From Toxoplasma gondii ME49 (Eukaryota; Apicomplexa; Conoidasida; Eucoccidiorida; Sarcocystidae): a DNA stretch of 64,000 bases. Under the pieces are notes generated by a model that was not told the DNA's origin, ran no database searches, and saw only the letters and a list, made by a program, of their open reading frames with translations. Shown here one piece after another: positions 1 through 13,263 of the stretch; position 1 is the first letter of the stretch; every line of letters starts with the position of its first letter. The position numbers and the translations under genes were made by a program. The stretch lies in assembly GCF_000006565.2 (NCBI RefSeq), contig NC_031475.1, positions 2,255,190-2,319,189 on the forward strand, given 5' to 3'.

Positions 1-3000
1 GAGGACCAGCACGAAGGATGGCCATATTAAAGCCGCTGTGAGAGCTGCGCAACAATCAAGAACAACAGCCTTTCAAGTCGTAACAATAAACAGGTCAAGC
101 GTTTTTATACTAAGACTGTGAGAGTCTGGTAGTGACCGAAGGTGTATCAACCTCCTCCAGAATCTATATATGACTCGAAGACTTCTCCACAACGCGTTTA
201 AAGCAGGCATGTATTGAGAGAGTTGTTGGTGTTGGATGAGCCGCAGCTTTTTATGGTTTTCTGTGCACTACTGTTTGGTATTCCAAGAAGACGTGATCTG
301 GGCTAGAGAATTTGTGAAACGGAAAGAATCTCAGGAAAGGGTCAGCGCCGGCATGAACAGAAGAAAACACTTAGGGCTAGTCTCAAAACAAGCGTTTTCT
401 CTCTTGCAGTGTGTCCGGATCCCTGATTGAACCACTTTGCGTACCTGCGAGCCAATTGAATAGCGCCGTCAGGACACGCGGCTCTAGAACGGTTTGGGGG
501 TGGCCTCCCGCCATTTCTTGACGCTGCTCCGAAGCACCAGATGCCTAACTCAGCATACGAAGTTTCGCCGGGCGTGTACACCAAGGAAGGCCCTTAAACG
601 TTTTTTCTTGTCTTCAGTAGAAGAGAGAGTGTTGGAGCACACAACGCAGCAGAAGCCCACGAACCTTACATAGTCACTGGAGGACAAACAACCCTTTCAG
701 GCATATATGGCCTCTCATATCCCTGTAGAAAAGCCGACATTGTTGCACCACGCTTAGCAAGTGGAAGTGGCCTGCATAGAAACCACATAGGGATGTCATA
801 TTCAATGGCAGAGCATTGACACACAGTAGTTGGCCTATCCTTGTTCCCTCCCTCCACTCCCACAGCAGAATGCTATACAAAAAGAGATTCAATTACGCAC
901 TTCCAGATGGCTGAGATGGGTCGTACAGAAAAACAGACGATAGAAGCTCAGCCATATGATGCTGACCCAACATAAAATTTTGCGCATTTGCCCCGAAAAC
1001 ATAGCACAGACAAACAAAGTATGACTGAATCATACGGAGCTCGCTCAAACGCTGAGGGGCAAGGTGGGCCTGCCGACCGACGAGGGGCCCTCAAGTGGAC
1101 GTTTGGCAGTGCATCGTCTACTCAACAAGATATCTCCGCGTCAATGCCGTTTCCGTTTAGACGCCTCAGGGCTAAAGTGGCATCGCATACACGGACAGTG
1201 CCCTCTCTTTGTTAGGTGGTCAAGAATGCGAAAACACATTAGAGTTCCCACTACAGCAGACGGTGAACTCGTTAATTTTGCTAGAACGTACGTCAGACAG
1301 TAAACGACAAATCGTTTGCTGAATAGTGGCCGTTTCGTGTCATGATGATACTACTGTCGAGAACCCCAGCTGGCGAAACGTATTCGTACGCTACTGAACA
1401 ACACACGTGAAGGTACTTCAGAGGGACTTGCTGAAGCGTTTCATACTGTAGCAAATAGGAACACTCGAAAGCAGTCACCTCGGCCCACATTTCAGCAGAA
1501 GAAAAGCAGTACACTTGTTATTTACCGCGCCCACCGTTCCGCAACTCAGCTTCGTGCAGCGGCCGAAAGTACTCGAAAAAGGTTTTGAGGCCTGCGCGCC
1601 ACACCACTGAAGTGCCTGCAAAGCGTTACGACGTTGGCTACCAAGTAGCTCCTCAAAGTCTGTCTGACAACTGAACCGCACACTACGCATCTTAGTAAGC
1701 AATGGCTCACTAGTGGGTACAACTGATTGCTAAAATTCGAAAAGAGGAATGTTTGAACGATTCCAGCAGGATTTGCTCGCAACACAAATGTAGTCACTAG
1801 AAGTCCGCTACTCTCACTTGCTTCGTTCAATAATTTTAAACACATTACAAACCTTCATGCCTTCAGACAGGTTGCTCATTCAAAACCCTCTTGTGGTCTC
1901 TCCTTTGAAGACAAGAACGTTTGCCGCAGTCCTCTTCCTCGGGCTTCAAGTGCTGACAAATGCTGACGTCAGTTGATGTTGGACTAGTAGAGCCTTCAAT
2001 ACGTCCCGGAAACGATGGGGTTCGCTGCGCTTTTCGAGGTGGTCCAAAGCTTGCAGCCTTAAAAAACATAGAAACTGGGGATGAACTCACCGCTGCAGAA
2101 TATCTGTACAACTTGGTACAACGTGCAACATTCCATCAGCCTCTCTTTGAAATATCTTTCTCGAAGAAAACCACGGATGCCCCGTCTATAGCGGCTCCGA
2201 AGGGCCAACAGACACAAAACTTGTCTGCAGGGAAAAGTGAGACATAGCCGTTTAGAAAGGCAGTCGGCACATCTTCCAGCGTCCATTCACGTGCTGGATG
2301 CGTAACTTGTGTTGAAAGAGAGGAATCGTGGAGCGCGACGTCTCCACAAGAGAAGCCACAAACCCGCTCGAAGAATGACGGAGCCTTTATACCAAGGCTT
2401 TAGTCAGGCATAAAAAGCAGTTGATGAAAAAGCCTAGTACATCATTTAAGAGAGAAACTTCTTCATAAGGGACGTAGAGCCGTTGATGCGGGCGTGGCTG
2501 CGCTGTCCTACAAAGAGCAGCTGTGGCACCGATGCAAGACGCACTGGCCACGCGGCATCACCAGGTGTGCACAGCATGTTCAGCCGACGCTCAGTTTTCT
2601 TCCAGCCTCAAAACAGGTCCATGATAACTTTCGTCATTGGGATAATACGTTCCTCCGTAAAACACTGACCCCCTGGTAATACGCTTAGTTGGTTCACTGG
2701 ACAGAAGTTCTACCACGATGACCCCGAATCCTGTTGTCCAGCGATAGTCACTTGCACATCCATAGCAGGGAGTGGCGAAAATGTCTGCTTTATACCAGTC
2801 TGTCTTCGGGCACAGCGACATTTGCAAGTGATCGTGGAACGCCGACCTCAGGTTCTGGTTTCGATCTGTACACGGCTACCCGTCGAGACGGTTCTGGCTT
2901 GTACTATCTCGTCGCGGCTCCGCACCTATGCCCCTTGAGTTGCCTTCTTGAGACAAATCATCGTTGACGATGAGTTCTCTGTTGTATGAGAGCCGCGCAT

Positions 3001-4474
3001 TTTCAGTCACAGCAGCCGGGCCAAGCCGCGGAATCTGTCCACCTGTAGTAGACATCCGGCCGCATCGCAGAATATTTGTTCCTTTCCCGGCTGTGTCCGC
3101 TCTGGCGAGTACATTACACCCTTACATCAGTGAGGAGAGGGTTTTTTTTGAAGCATTCCGGGTACGTTTTGTGATATGACAAGCTTGGATAGCGTAGCTC
3201 TTCTTCGTTAACAAGAGGGACGTCGGCGCGAATATATCTAAAGCGTCGATGTATATTGAACGAACGAGCTCGTATATAATAATGTCTACCTACGACAGTT
3301 AAGTTCTTACTGACCGCGTAGGTACGATTATTATGCTACTACAATTTGAGATGAGCCTACTCACATTCATCCTCGGATCACTGTTTTGGCAAGATCCCAG
3401 AGCTGCTACCACCACTTTCGGCGGGCTGAGTGTCCCTGAGTTTGGTGGGATTCGCAGCGTGGCCCCTTGAGAATGAGACATTGCCTGGGCACACCACAAA
3501 CAAGCAACTTTACCTAAGAACAGACAGTCGCCTTCTCCTGTTTTGTTCCTTCCTCCTGTGGAAACCAGCTTTCTTGTACATCCGTATTAGTTTGCGATGA
3601 AGCAGTGTGTTGCTGCTGCGGAGGGCGGAGCGCTTGTCTCCGGCCAACCGCTCTCAAGACATGCGAGACACAGTGGCAAAATTCACCGTACACACAGAAG
3701 CAGCCACGGGCTTAGAAAACACAGGAAACGACTACGTACACCAAATCCGTCATCTTCAATATTCGTCGCTCCATATTTTCGTCTTCCACCTCTCCAATGT
3801 GTTGATGGAATACCCTTGGACACGCTACGCCAAGGGGTTCCCGGTCGCCCGCTGTTCTCTACGCAGCATTGATTCATGCATGAAGTCAGTGGCGCTGGTG
3901 CGCAGACTTTTTCCAAGAAATACCTCGACGCGAACGACGTCCACGATCTGTCAAAGCGATTTTGTGCCGAAATGTTTCTTGAGTTTACGTCGCTGCTTCC
4001 CCCATCGATGAGCCAAGCTGGCAAAACGTCCGCAAAGTCGAAACAGACGCTGTCTCTTTCACATCCCCGCGCATCTGCGTTGCTTCGTTTAAGAAAGCAT
4101 CTTTTTCTGCTGGCACAATGACTGTTTTGCAATGTATGCTTGTCTGTCGAACCAAATTCTAAGATGCCGGAAAGGCATACCACGTCGGCTGTTTCGGTTC
4201 GTAAGGCGTACACTCCGCTCGTTGAAACGGTTGCCTCGAAAATCGAGTGTGACCCCGGGTACAGTTTTACGTGCCCATTTGGTTGCCAGAGGACTCCTTT
4301 CCTTCATGGTACTTTTTTGCTGGGCGGACACCTACCATTTGAGACGGCGTTCAACCTCCTCTCATCACTAAAGTCCATCCTCTTTGCTGCAGCAGCCCTT
4401 CTCGGTTCCGTTTCATGGTATACCGTATCTGCCCATGAGTGGAACGATATTCTCCTAGTGTACATACTCCGCCC
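1..4474. other. Gene-poor flank upstream of the helicase
   Basis: This stretch is AT-richer than the coding regions, and no conserved domain was recognised in any frame. Short reading frames occur on both strands, and none shows a family motif or a convincing chain of splice sites. The 3' part should hold the promoter and 5' UTR of the helicase that starts at 4475. One plus frame (3597-4508) is open except for two stops and is discussed as a separate observation. Nothing else can be supported here. Confidence 0.5.
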
Positions 4475-7400
4475 ATGGCGGGTCTCCAGCTGCTCCCGCT
4501 GCTTTTAGCAGTTTTCTTCTGTGGCACAAACGCTGCAGCTCGAGTAATTTTTCACGCTGGCAGTCGCCGTGGGGTGCCGACACATCGTCAGCCTACGGTC
4601 GACTTCGCCGCCTTTGCTTCCTTCACGTCCCCGACTCCTCTCGGTTCCATCTCGTACCTGAGAGAAAATTTCCATTTCGCGTTCTGGTCGCGAATTCGAG
4701 AGACTCCGGCAGGGAATGCCGATCCACACGCTTTCACTTCTCACGGTCAGAAGCCTCTTTGCAGAACCACCCAACCGACCGTCGCGGACTGTTGGATTTT
4801 TTCACTGTCGGCACCATCCTCCGTATCCCCCCTCTTTTCGCTGCCTTTCGCGTTTCTTCATTGCTTTCCACATGCAAAGCCAAGAAATCTCTCCCAAAAG
4901 GGTCAGAAAAGCGGATTTTCGGTGTCTCAAGAATCTGTTTCCACTACAACCCCCTTTCCCCAAAGCGCTGTCCTTGCTCCTTCCCCTCCACCCGTCTCAC
5001 TCTCTTTCTTTTCCCTTCGAGATTTATGTCGTCTAAAGTTCGAATCGCGACTCCGGGTACATCCTGAGTCCTTGATTAGCTCGAGATTGTCTTCTTTTTC
5101 ATCTTTTTCTGGCTCTTTCGTCCCCTCGCACTTTTGGTGTCAAGACCTAATCCCAAAAGCGCTCTGCACCCGCCTCGACTGTCCTCCTCGTGTCTCCTTT
5201 GCACGCCGACCTATGCATCACGCTAAAATCGCTCGAGAGGTTCGCCATTTCGCACAGCGCCTGCTGCTTCAGGACGGAAGAGGGGCGAGTGCTGCCAAGA
5301 AAGCCTTTATTTCTCGCCCATCAACGGGCTTCTGCGGCACTTTCCAGTCCCCACAGATCGCCCAAACGGATGAGGTATCTCCGTCTCGTCTAGGATGCCG
5401 CGAAAACGATCGAAGTACCGCCCTCTTCGGATGTGGAGAGGAACTACAAGACGCGCACGGAGATTCTGGAGGGGCACGGGAGCCCTCAGCTGAGTCCGAC
5501 TCCGTCTCCGTTTCCTCCCGCGTAGACCATCACCACGGCTACGGAGACGCGTTTGGGACAGCTGCATCTGGAGAGAGGACAGACAGCAGCGATGATGAGA
5601 CAGCGTCGAGTGAATTGGCTAGTCACGGTGACGATGTAGGCTGCGATGCGGCCTTTTTGCTGAAGAAGGCAGAAGAGTTGCCTCGCGACGAGATCGAGGG
5701 TCTCATTCAACATCTCCGAGAGAACCTCCCTCACCTCTTTGCGCCCGTGCATGCACAGTTCGTCGACGAAATCCACCGGCGACTGACAGCTGATGAGAAG
5801 ACAAGGGGCCTTGGCAGCGAGGCACCTTCCGCAGCAGCGTCAGACTCCGAAACCGACGCAGGTGAAGCGTGGCGAGAGGCTGAGGTATCACAGTTTGCAA
5901 GTGAAGATGAAGTTGCAAACGACGCAGCTGCCTCGATTGGGAGACAAAGCGGAAAATACCAGGAAGATGCCGCCGGGGCAAGCGATGTTGCGTCGGATGC
6001 TGAAGCCCAAGAGGAAAGATCTCCTGAGGCCCAAGTCTCTGACTCGCTCTTCGATGACCTCTCTATCTACAGCGGCGAGGAACTGCAGTTGATTTTACGA
6101 TTGCTTCTTTGCGAGGCTGAAAAAGTAGATCGAACGGAAGCAACAGGGACTTCCACCCTGTCAGCTCCAGAGTCCGCGTTGGCGCCGACTCCGAGACGAG
6201 ATTTGAGTGTACTGCCTTGGGAAACAGAAGGAACAGAAGACGCTAACTCATATTCCTCTGTCTCGTCGATCCCCTTGGCCGAGTTGCTGGCCAGCCGAGA
6301 ATCGATAGACAACCTGACAGACATCCCCCGCTACAAGATAGTCGAGTTTCTGGAGAAATTGTCTCCCTTTGTCGCCGCCTTACCCTTTGATGATTTCCTC
6401 AATGCGCCGAGCGCCTTCACAACAGAGCAGCTTCGCGACTTGGTCGGGCTCGCTCTCGCGCGCATGCAGCAGGGGGTCTACACTGCACAGGATCCCCTGG
6501 TGGTACGGCGTCTTGGCAAGTGGAGAGCCCGCAGGGAGAAGTATGCAGCCTCCAAAAAGAAAGAGCTCCTCCGCGAGGAACAGGAAACACTTGGTGGAGA
6601 TGCTCAACGTTGTGGGGCGGACCGTGCAGGTGTACTTACAGAAGACCGGCAGACGCTTGAGCAGAGCAAAGGAGATTCGCTGAAAGCTCGACAGGGAGGT
6701 GCCAGTGAGAAAACAAGTGTGAAGTACAGCTCTGGGAGACATCACAGCGAGAAAGGTGGAGAAGAGACCCGAAACGCCTTCCGTGGTCTGGACCTCTCCC
6801 TCCCCTCGGGGACGCTTGACCCAAGCAAGTTGCATGACTTGTCTCTCTCCATGAGTAGGGGTGTGTACGGCGTGAAGACGCTCCCACGGGCTTCGGGGAA
6901 TCCAGACGGGAGTTTCTTGGGGGGAGAAGACATGCACACCATTGATGGCGAGGAAATTGACGTGGCAGATCTCGAGGACGAGGCCCAGATCGATGGCACC
7001 TCTCAGGAGGACTCCTCACCACGTAGCGGCAGTGCCGCGATTCTCGGCGTTGCAGACCAGGCTGAGGTGGAAGGCATGAACGCAGAGGAGTTGACTCTTG
7101 CAGGAACAGATGCCTGCGAGATGGGCGTGACCACGCTAAGAACGATCCTAGCCAGCGACGAAAACGCTCCGTACCGGCCGAGAAGACTAAGGACAAAGGC
7201 GGACGTCGAGGCGCTCTCGTGGCGAGAGCTTCGAGATGCGTATACAGAGCTCTCACGCCGGGCGCAGGGCGACGAGAAAACAGACATTGTTCAAGGTAGA
7301 AAGAAGATCGTCAAAGAGGTAGACGGTGACGAAAGAAGTACACCTGGTGGTTTGAGGTCGAGATCGGACCACACACGGGCGAACGAGAAGAAAAATGCTC

Positions 7401-10400
7401 GGCAGAGAGGGAGACAACACGCCGAAGAAACAGAGCGTGGACCTCCAGAGGACTCACCAACGCCCGCAAACCCCCTCGCGGCATCCACATGGTCTTTCGA
7501 TCCGATATCAGAAAAGGACTGGACACCCGAATCCCTAGAAGAGGAGCGCTTGCGAAAAGGACGAGATGCGGCGGCTGCCGCAGGAGGCTGTTTGCAGTAT
7601 GTTGTCGCTCATCTGAAACGAGCAGAGGCGTTGGCCAAACGCGTTCCTCCCGCGTCGCGGAACGACGAATCAAGGTCTCCAGACCACCTGAAAAGTGTTT
7701 TTGTAGCCGAGAATGAGGATGAAGTCCGGCCTCAGGCGCAAGCAGATTCTCAGGTGAAGACCAACGTTGGCGGCGAGGATGAAGATCGTACCCCAGATCT
7801 GCATTCTCCATCGTCGACGCCGGCGTCTTCTGGATTCTTGGAAACATCCACCTCTCCGGCTGATACTGACGCGTTGCCGCTCGCCTTGTCGCCTCCTTCT
7901 TTGAACACAGAATTTAACGTTTTTCAGGACAACGTCAGCGCCCCGCTTGCCGCAAACAGTCTGGCAGCGCCTCCTGTCTCCAAGCATCTTCCGCCTCCGT
8001 CACCTGCACTGTCTTCGTTACCTCCTTCGTTTTTGGCGTTTCGACGTCTGGGGCTCTCCCCTTCGGTCGCCGCGGCGGCGAGCGCCTTCCTCGGAGCCTC
8101 CGCGTCTCCTTCGCCTGTGCAGGAAGCTGCGATTCCCCGAACGCTTCGCTTCATGAACGCAGAAGATAGCCCTAGAGGTGCCCTCGTGTTGGGGGCTCAG
8201 ACGGGAAGCGGCAAGACGTTGGCGTATCTTCTGCCCCTCGTCCACCACCTGAAGCGCGAAGAAGAGCGAGAGAAGGAGTCCCGAGCGTGGGCGTCGAGGC
8301 GATCCCGTGGCCCTTGCATGTCAGAGACACTGCTAGCGAGCCAGACTGCCGCCGTAGAGTCCTCATCTGCGTGCGCCACTTTCATTCCAAGTCGGGGCGA
8401 GGAGTTTGACGAAGAGGCTCTTTCGGACGAGGCCCTTCGAGCCTTCGACCAGAAGGAAGCGGGACGGCCTCGCGCCCTTATTCTAACACCGACCTGGGAA
8501 CTCGCAGACCAAGTGGCTCGGACTCTGAAGGCCCTTTCGGCGTCTTCGCTCTTTGGAGCCGGCCCAGACGAGAGCTGGTTGGCGGTGTCTCGCGACTTAC
8601 ACAAGACCATGCCTGGCCAGGAAACGCATGCAACGCGTGTAGAACCGCAGCACTTTGACGCCCCGAGGCTCTCCGTTTTAACTCTCGCGGGAGACTCCTC
8701 CCTGGGGCTTCACCGCCAGCAGTTACGAGAGAGAACTCGACTGGACGTGGTGGTCGGAACTCCGCCGAGGATTCTGAAACTCGTTGAGTGGGGTTTGCTG
8801 AAACTCGGTGATCTGCGTTTCGTTGTCATAGACGAGGCAGACGCCATGCTCCTTTCCGAGGGGTTCGATGCGGAAATCAGGGAAATTCTCGAGAAAGTCA
8901 GTCCAAAGCAAAGACTGTCTGATAGCCCAGACTCCCGTCGATCGCCAGAGATGCACGGACAGGGGAGAAACGACGGGGGGAACAGTGCACTGTCTAGACC
9001 CTACCGCAGAGGAAAAGACACGAACGGCTTTGGATCTGAAAATGCGTTCTCACGGTTTAACGGCGCTTTGGAGATTCCCGTGATAGCCGCAGCAGCCACA
9101 GTGTCTTCTCGACTTGAGCGCGCTTTGGAGAGCCTCACAGGGGGCCCCGTGGGCCTCGTTCAAGCCTCAGGGATCCACGTCCCGCCAGAGAGCGTGCGGC
9201 ATGAAATGATCGACTTGGGTGGCAGAGATAAGTTGGATGTCCTGCGGGAGGTTCTCCGATCTCATGAGGGAGTTCGCGCAGCGAGGAAAGTCCTGGTTTT
9301 CACGAACAGCATTCAGGCGTGTCGTGCATGCGAGTTTGCCGCCAAAGATACCCTCGCAAGGACATCTGGAGGCAGCGGCAAGGTGCTGGTGAGTTCGCTT
9401 CCCATGAACATTATGTTACGTGAGTTAAGGATAGTGGTCTGGAACGTAGTCGTGAAGCACAAGCATCTGTATCAAAGTTGTACTTAACATGACTTCCACT
9501 GTGGTAGTGTCCTTCCTGATGTTACTCTGTGCAGAATACACTGAAAATTTGCTCAGGATCGCCACTGTGGAAACTAGGGGTGGCGATGATTGGGACAGCG
9601 AAATGGAAGATTGAATTGAAAAACGGATAGAGGGGATACAGGAGGAACCGAGAGGGAAAGAAAGAAATTCACATGTCAACACGATCCAGAAATGGGTTAA
9701 TTACAGTGAAGAGTACGACAAGCACGCGCTGAATGACATATTTCAACGTCACCTTGTTGGCGCTTCAAAAAGGTTTTTTCTCATTCCTATCTATCCATCC
9801 ATATATCTATGTATATGCATGTGTGCGTGCCTGTAGAGCTGTCACGGTTCGATGCCCCCAGCAACTCGAAAAATCCATTTTAGTCGATTTGCAAATGGAG
9901 TCTGCAAGTTTCTTGTGTGCACGGACTTGGCAAGCCGAGGCCTTGATTTACCTGCCGTCGACGCGGTGATCCTTTTCGACTTTCCGCTTTCGCCGGTAGC
10001 GTACATACACCGGTAGGTCAAAGTGGAGATCGAGCATACACAAGGAAATATTTCACCGTTTTGTCGGTCTGCGAAGGTTCTCTCACTTCCGTCCGCTGAA
10101 ACACCGTGTTGTTCAGTAACATTCTTTCGTGTCGAGAGGACATCAGATACACAGCTTGTCGACAATACTAGGGTTCAAGGGTGGAGAAAGGAGATTGAGG
10201 AAGCCTGCCGCAGTTCTACGCGGAGAATTTCACATTGTGTCTGTTCGCTAACATCTCGTCACTTGAAGTTTAGAAGTGAAGGTTCGAAGCCGGTGTCCCT
10301 GATGACGCGGTGTCGTTTGAAGAAAAGGATCTTTGAGACAAAATCGGTCCACTTCCCAACTGCAAAAATTCGATAGTAGATACAGCGTCGCTGTGCGTTT

Positions 10401-10856
10401 TCAACTATGTCCATGTGTGTGGCTATTTGGTTTCAGAGCGGGGCGGACAGGACGCATGGGAAGGAAGGGTTTGGTTGTTTCTTTCGTGACAAAGAAAGAC
10501 CAAGTGCTGGCTACTGCGATACAGCGGGCTCTCGAAAAGGGCACGGCGAGCCTTGCAGAACTGTCCTCTGATAAGGCAGACTACCAGAAAGGTGGAAGAC
10601 TCCACTTTCTGTCTCAGGCCGGTAAGTTCTTCAGTTGGTGTGCAGACGCGTGGGCTGCTTGACGGCTTCCAAGACATGTGTTTTGGTAAAGCTGCTCTGG
10701 TGTGTCTCCGAATGAGTCTGTCGACCTCGTTCGTGTGTTGTGTGTCTTGTGCCAAATCTCGCGACAGGCGGATATAACGTAAAGGAGCGGAAGTTGAGCG
10801 AGCCTTACAGGGCCGCAAGCAAGACCCGGCGAGCAGGCTGGAAGCCCCCCAAGTAA
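4475..10856 (+). CDS. DEAD-box ATP-dependent RNA helicase, probably apicoplast-targeted
   Basis: Four exons in phase: 4475-9388, 9837-10012, 10437-10621 and 10768-10856, giving 1787 residues. The start is the first in-frame ATG and opens a classic signal peptide (MAGLQLLPLLLAVFFCGTNA). A Ser/Phe/Arg-rich, acid-poor stretch follows, which is the bipartite leader used by nuclear-encoded apicoplast proteins. Residues ~300-1100 are a low-complexity Glu/Asp/Ser-rich extension. The helicase core follows: Q-motif glutamine near 1216, AQTGSGKT near 1241, Ia as PTWELA near 1341, Ib as TPPR, DEAD near 1453, III as AAT, FTNS (IV). Exon 2 carries TDLASRGLD (V) and exon 3 HRAGRTGR (VI). DEAD-box proteins remodel RNA or RNPs using ATP. 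Motif Ia has Trp where Arg is usual, and III is AAT rather than SAT, so it is a divergent member. An organellar rRNA/ribosome-assembly role is inference; secretion is the alternative destination. Confidence 0.9.
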
Positions 10857-11156
10857 GGGTTCATGCGTTTTTCACGAAAATCCCACGACAGCCGCTTTGC
10901 ACTTCACGAACACGGCCGCACTCTGGTGGCAAGCACTCTCGACTACAGTCAGCTGTCCATTCGTAGCATGCGAGTGACTGGCAACAGTATTTTGCCCAGA
11001 ACTCGTACAAACTCAACACCACAACCTATACACCATACGAAGAACGAAAACACAGAAACTGTTTCGAGATAAGCCCTATCGAACGTTCAGTGCAAACACG
11101 TTTCGTGGGATGAACTTAGTGGCCGCAAATTCCGATCCAAGATGACTTGGCCTGCG

Positions 11157-11194
<38 letters not shown>

Positions 11195-13263
11195 TTCGAT
11201 GTCAAATAGGACAGATGGCTAACGGTCCAACTTGTCTGCAGGTGTGGTATGATCCGAGTGTAGACAGCTAGGCCTGCTGATAGTAAAAACGAATGTTTCG
11301 AACGGACCGTGAGTCTATCTCACTCAAGTACAGAGCATGACGAACTCAGATCTCGCATTGACAATCTGTTCTTCCTCATTAGCAACAGTCTTAGCACGCT
11401 GTGGTAAGAGTTGTGAAACATACGCGATGCAGCACACCCTGCACGGTAATACAGTGATACAATTACCGTACAAGCACTCACTTTGTGAGAGACACGTACG
11501 AGGCCAATCTCATCACTTCACAGTCTCTGTGGCTTGCGACAGCAGCACAACACGGATATTTACATAGTTCAACCCTGTATTTCTTACCTCACCTAATTAG
11601 CATTATGTTCGATATTCTGTACCATCGGATCTAATCGAACTTTTGATGCACGCATGTGTCGATCCGGTGAAACAGATCGGCAGCTTGGCATCAGGAGCGG
11701 GCGGAGCGGATTCGCCGCCGACGCCAGAAGCAAAAGGCGGAGAAAGATTACAGGCAGGGACAAGAGAAAAAGAAAAAAGAAGAGCAACGACAGCGTTCGA
11801 AACGTGGCGCAGTTATTGCTGCCGCCAAACGCAAACCGTAGGAAGCAGGGTCGCTGACCCCACCCGACGCACCGCGATGAACAATGAGTCAACGGTTTCG
11901 ACGTTTTCGGAGAGGGAAACGCCGGATTGTGCGGAGCAGATGGGACAAAGACGTGAGAAAAGCACAAGCAAGTCCTCCAATTTGGGATTTTTAGACGGAA
12001 ACTCCGAAAGGCAAACAAGTCTCTTCATGTGCCGTCGGAAGTGGATGGATGTTGTTGGAAGTCTCGAGCCTCCGAGGCTGTGTTTCACCATCGCGATTGT
12101 CGGTCGGTGTTGTATCGGTATCGGTGACTGGAGGTGATTGCCCTCGCGTTTCAGTTTTCCTAGACTTGCTCGAATGTGAATCACGGCATGCGCTACGCCT
12201 GTGGTACGTGTGTCGCTACGGCTTAGAGAAATCCGTATACCGCACCTGCGACGACGTTCAGGTTTTCCTGGACGAAACAACCGCCAACTGCCTGCGGAGG
12301 AGTTATCATCCCTTGTGTTTCAGTCAGCAAATTAAAGGACATGGATTCTTTTTCGACACAAGCGTACTGCCAAAGCAAAATTCCGACCAACGAGCAGCGT
12401 TACGCGGAAAGCATAAATACCTCAGGTGCCAGTAGTAAAACTCTACCCGGTTCACAAGCTTTTCGCAACTGACCTGTCGTTGTCACTGCTACGAGAATGG
12501 GCTATTCTATCATGACCAAGTTTACCTGTAATGCACCTTAGGCTTCCACGTTGCCATATGAAGTACATTTCACCGTTACAGGTTACTGCTCCCTGTACGA
12601 GGAAAGTGCTCACACGAGCACCTGAGGAATCGTTTCCTTTCGCTGGTAGACCAAGTGTGGTAACAGTAATCCATTCGCAGCCCCAGATTTCGCAATTCTG
12701 AACAAAGAAACTTCTACCCACACTTTATCGACTCTACAACACAGCGCTGACTCTCTGTTACCCTTGGCACCTCTTAACCGCCTGGATCATGTGCCTTTTT
12801 TGTTGGACTGACACACTCTTTCGTGCGTTCAAAAACCTGGAAAGGACGATTAGTTTCTAACGGAAGTGTTCATGAAGGAAGAAGTTTGTGCGGGGTTTAT
12901 ACCAAACGGGTCTTCACGCCTCAATCCGGTGTGGCTGTTACACCTTGCTTCCGCCTCAGAAGAAACAGCACGCGAGCACCGGCTTGTCCCTTTTCCATCG
13001 CCTAACCTCCATTAACTAATTCACAGACGCTGTGAAACGACTCCAAGCAACACCCTTGGAACCGCGTCCTGTTTGCGCCAGTTTCTCCACAGCCTCACTT
13101 GTTTTGACCGGTGTGGACCGAGTGTTTCTTGTCACACGTCACCGTCGCCCAGTCCCTTGCTCGACCCCCGAGAGCCGCGCGCAAAACCAGCAGCTAGAGC
13201 GCTAAAGCCGTCCAAGGTGACAAAACGCGAGTTGGTCCACATTTTCTCTCTAGGCAAAGACAC
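10857..13263. other. Intergenic region between convergent genes
   Basis: This lies between the stop of the plus-strand helicase and the stop of the minus-strand NF3-like gene, so it should contain both 3' UTRs and polyadenylation sites. A patch at about 11640-12140 is more GC-rich and open in several frames on both strands, but no motif or clean splice chain was found, so no gene is called. A (TA)n microsatellite lies at 11159-11193. Confidence 0.5.
11159..11193. repeat. (TA)n microsatellite
   Basis: An uninterrupted run of alternating A and T, about 35 bases, about 300 bases beyond the helicase stop codon. Such runs are common in the introns and intergenic DNA of this window and are likely length-polymorphic. 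Confidence 0.95.

Noticed and set aside
11643..12280. Overlapping open frames on both strands in the helicase/NF3 interval
   Set aside because: Open in several frames at once because of local base composition; no motif, no start context and no splice partners.
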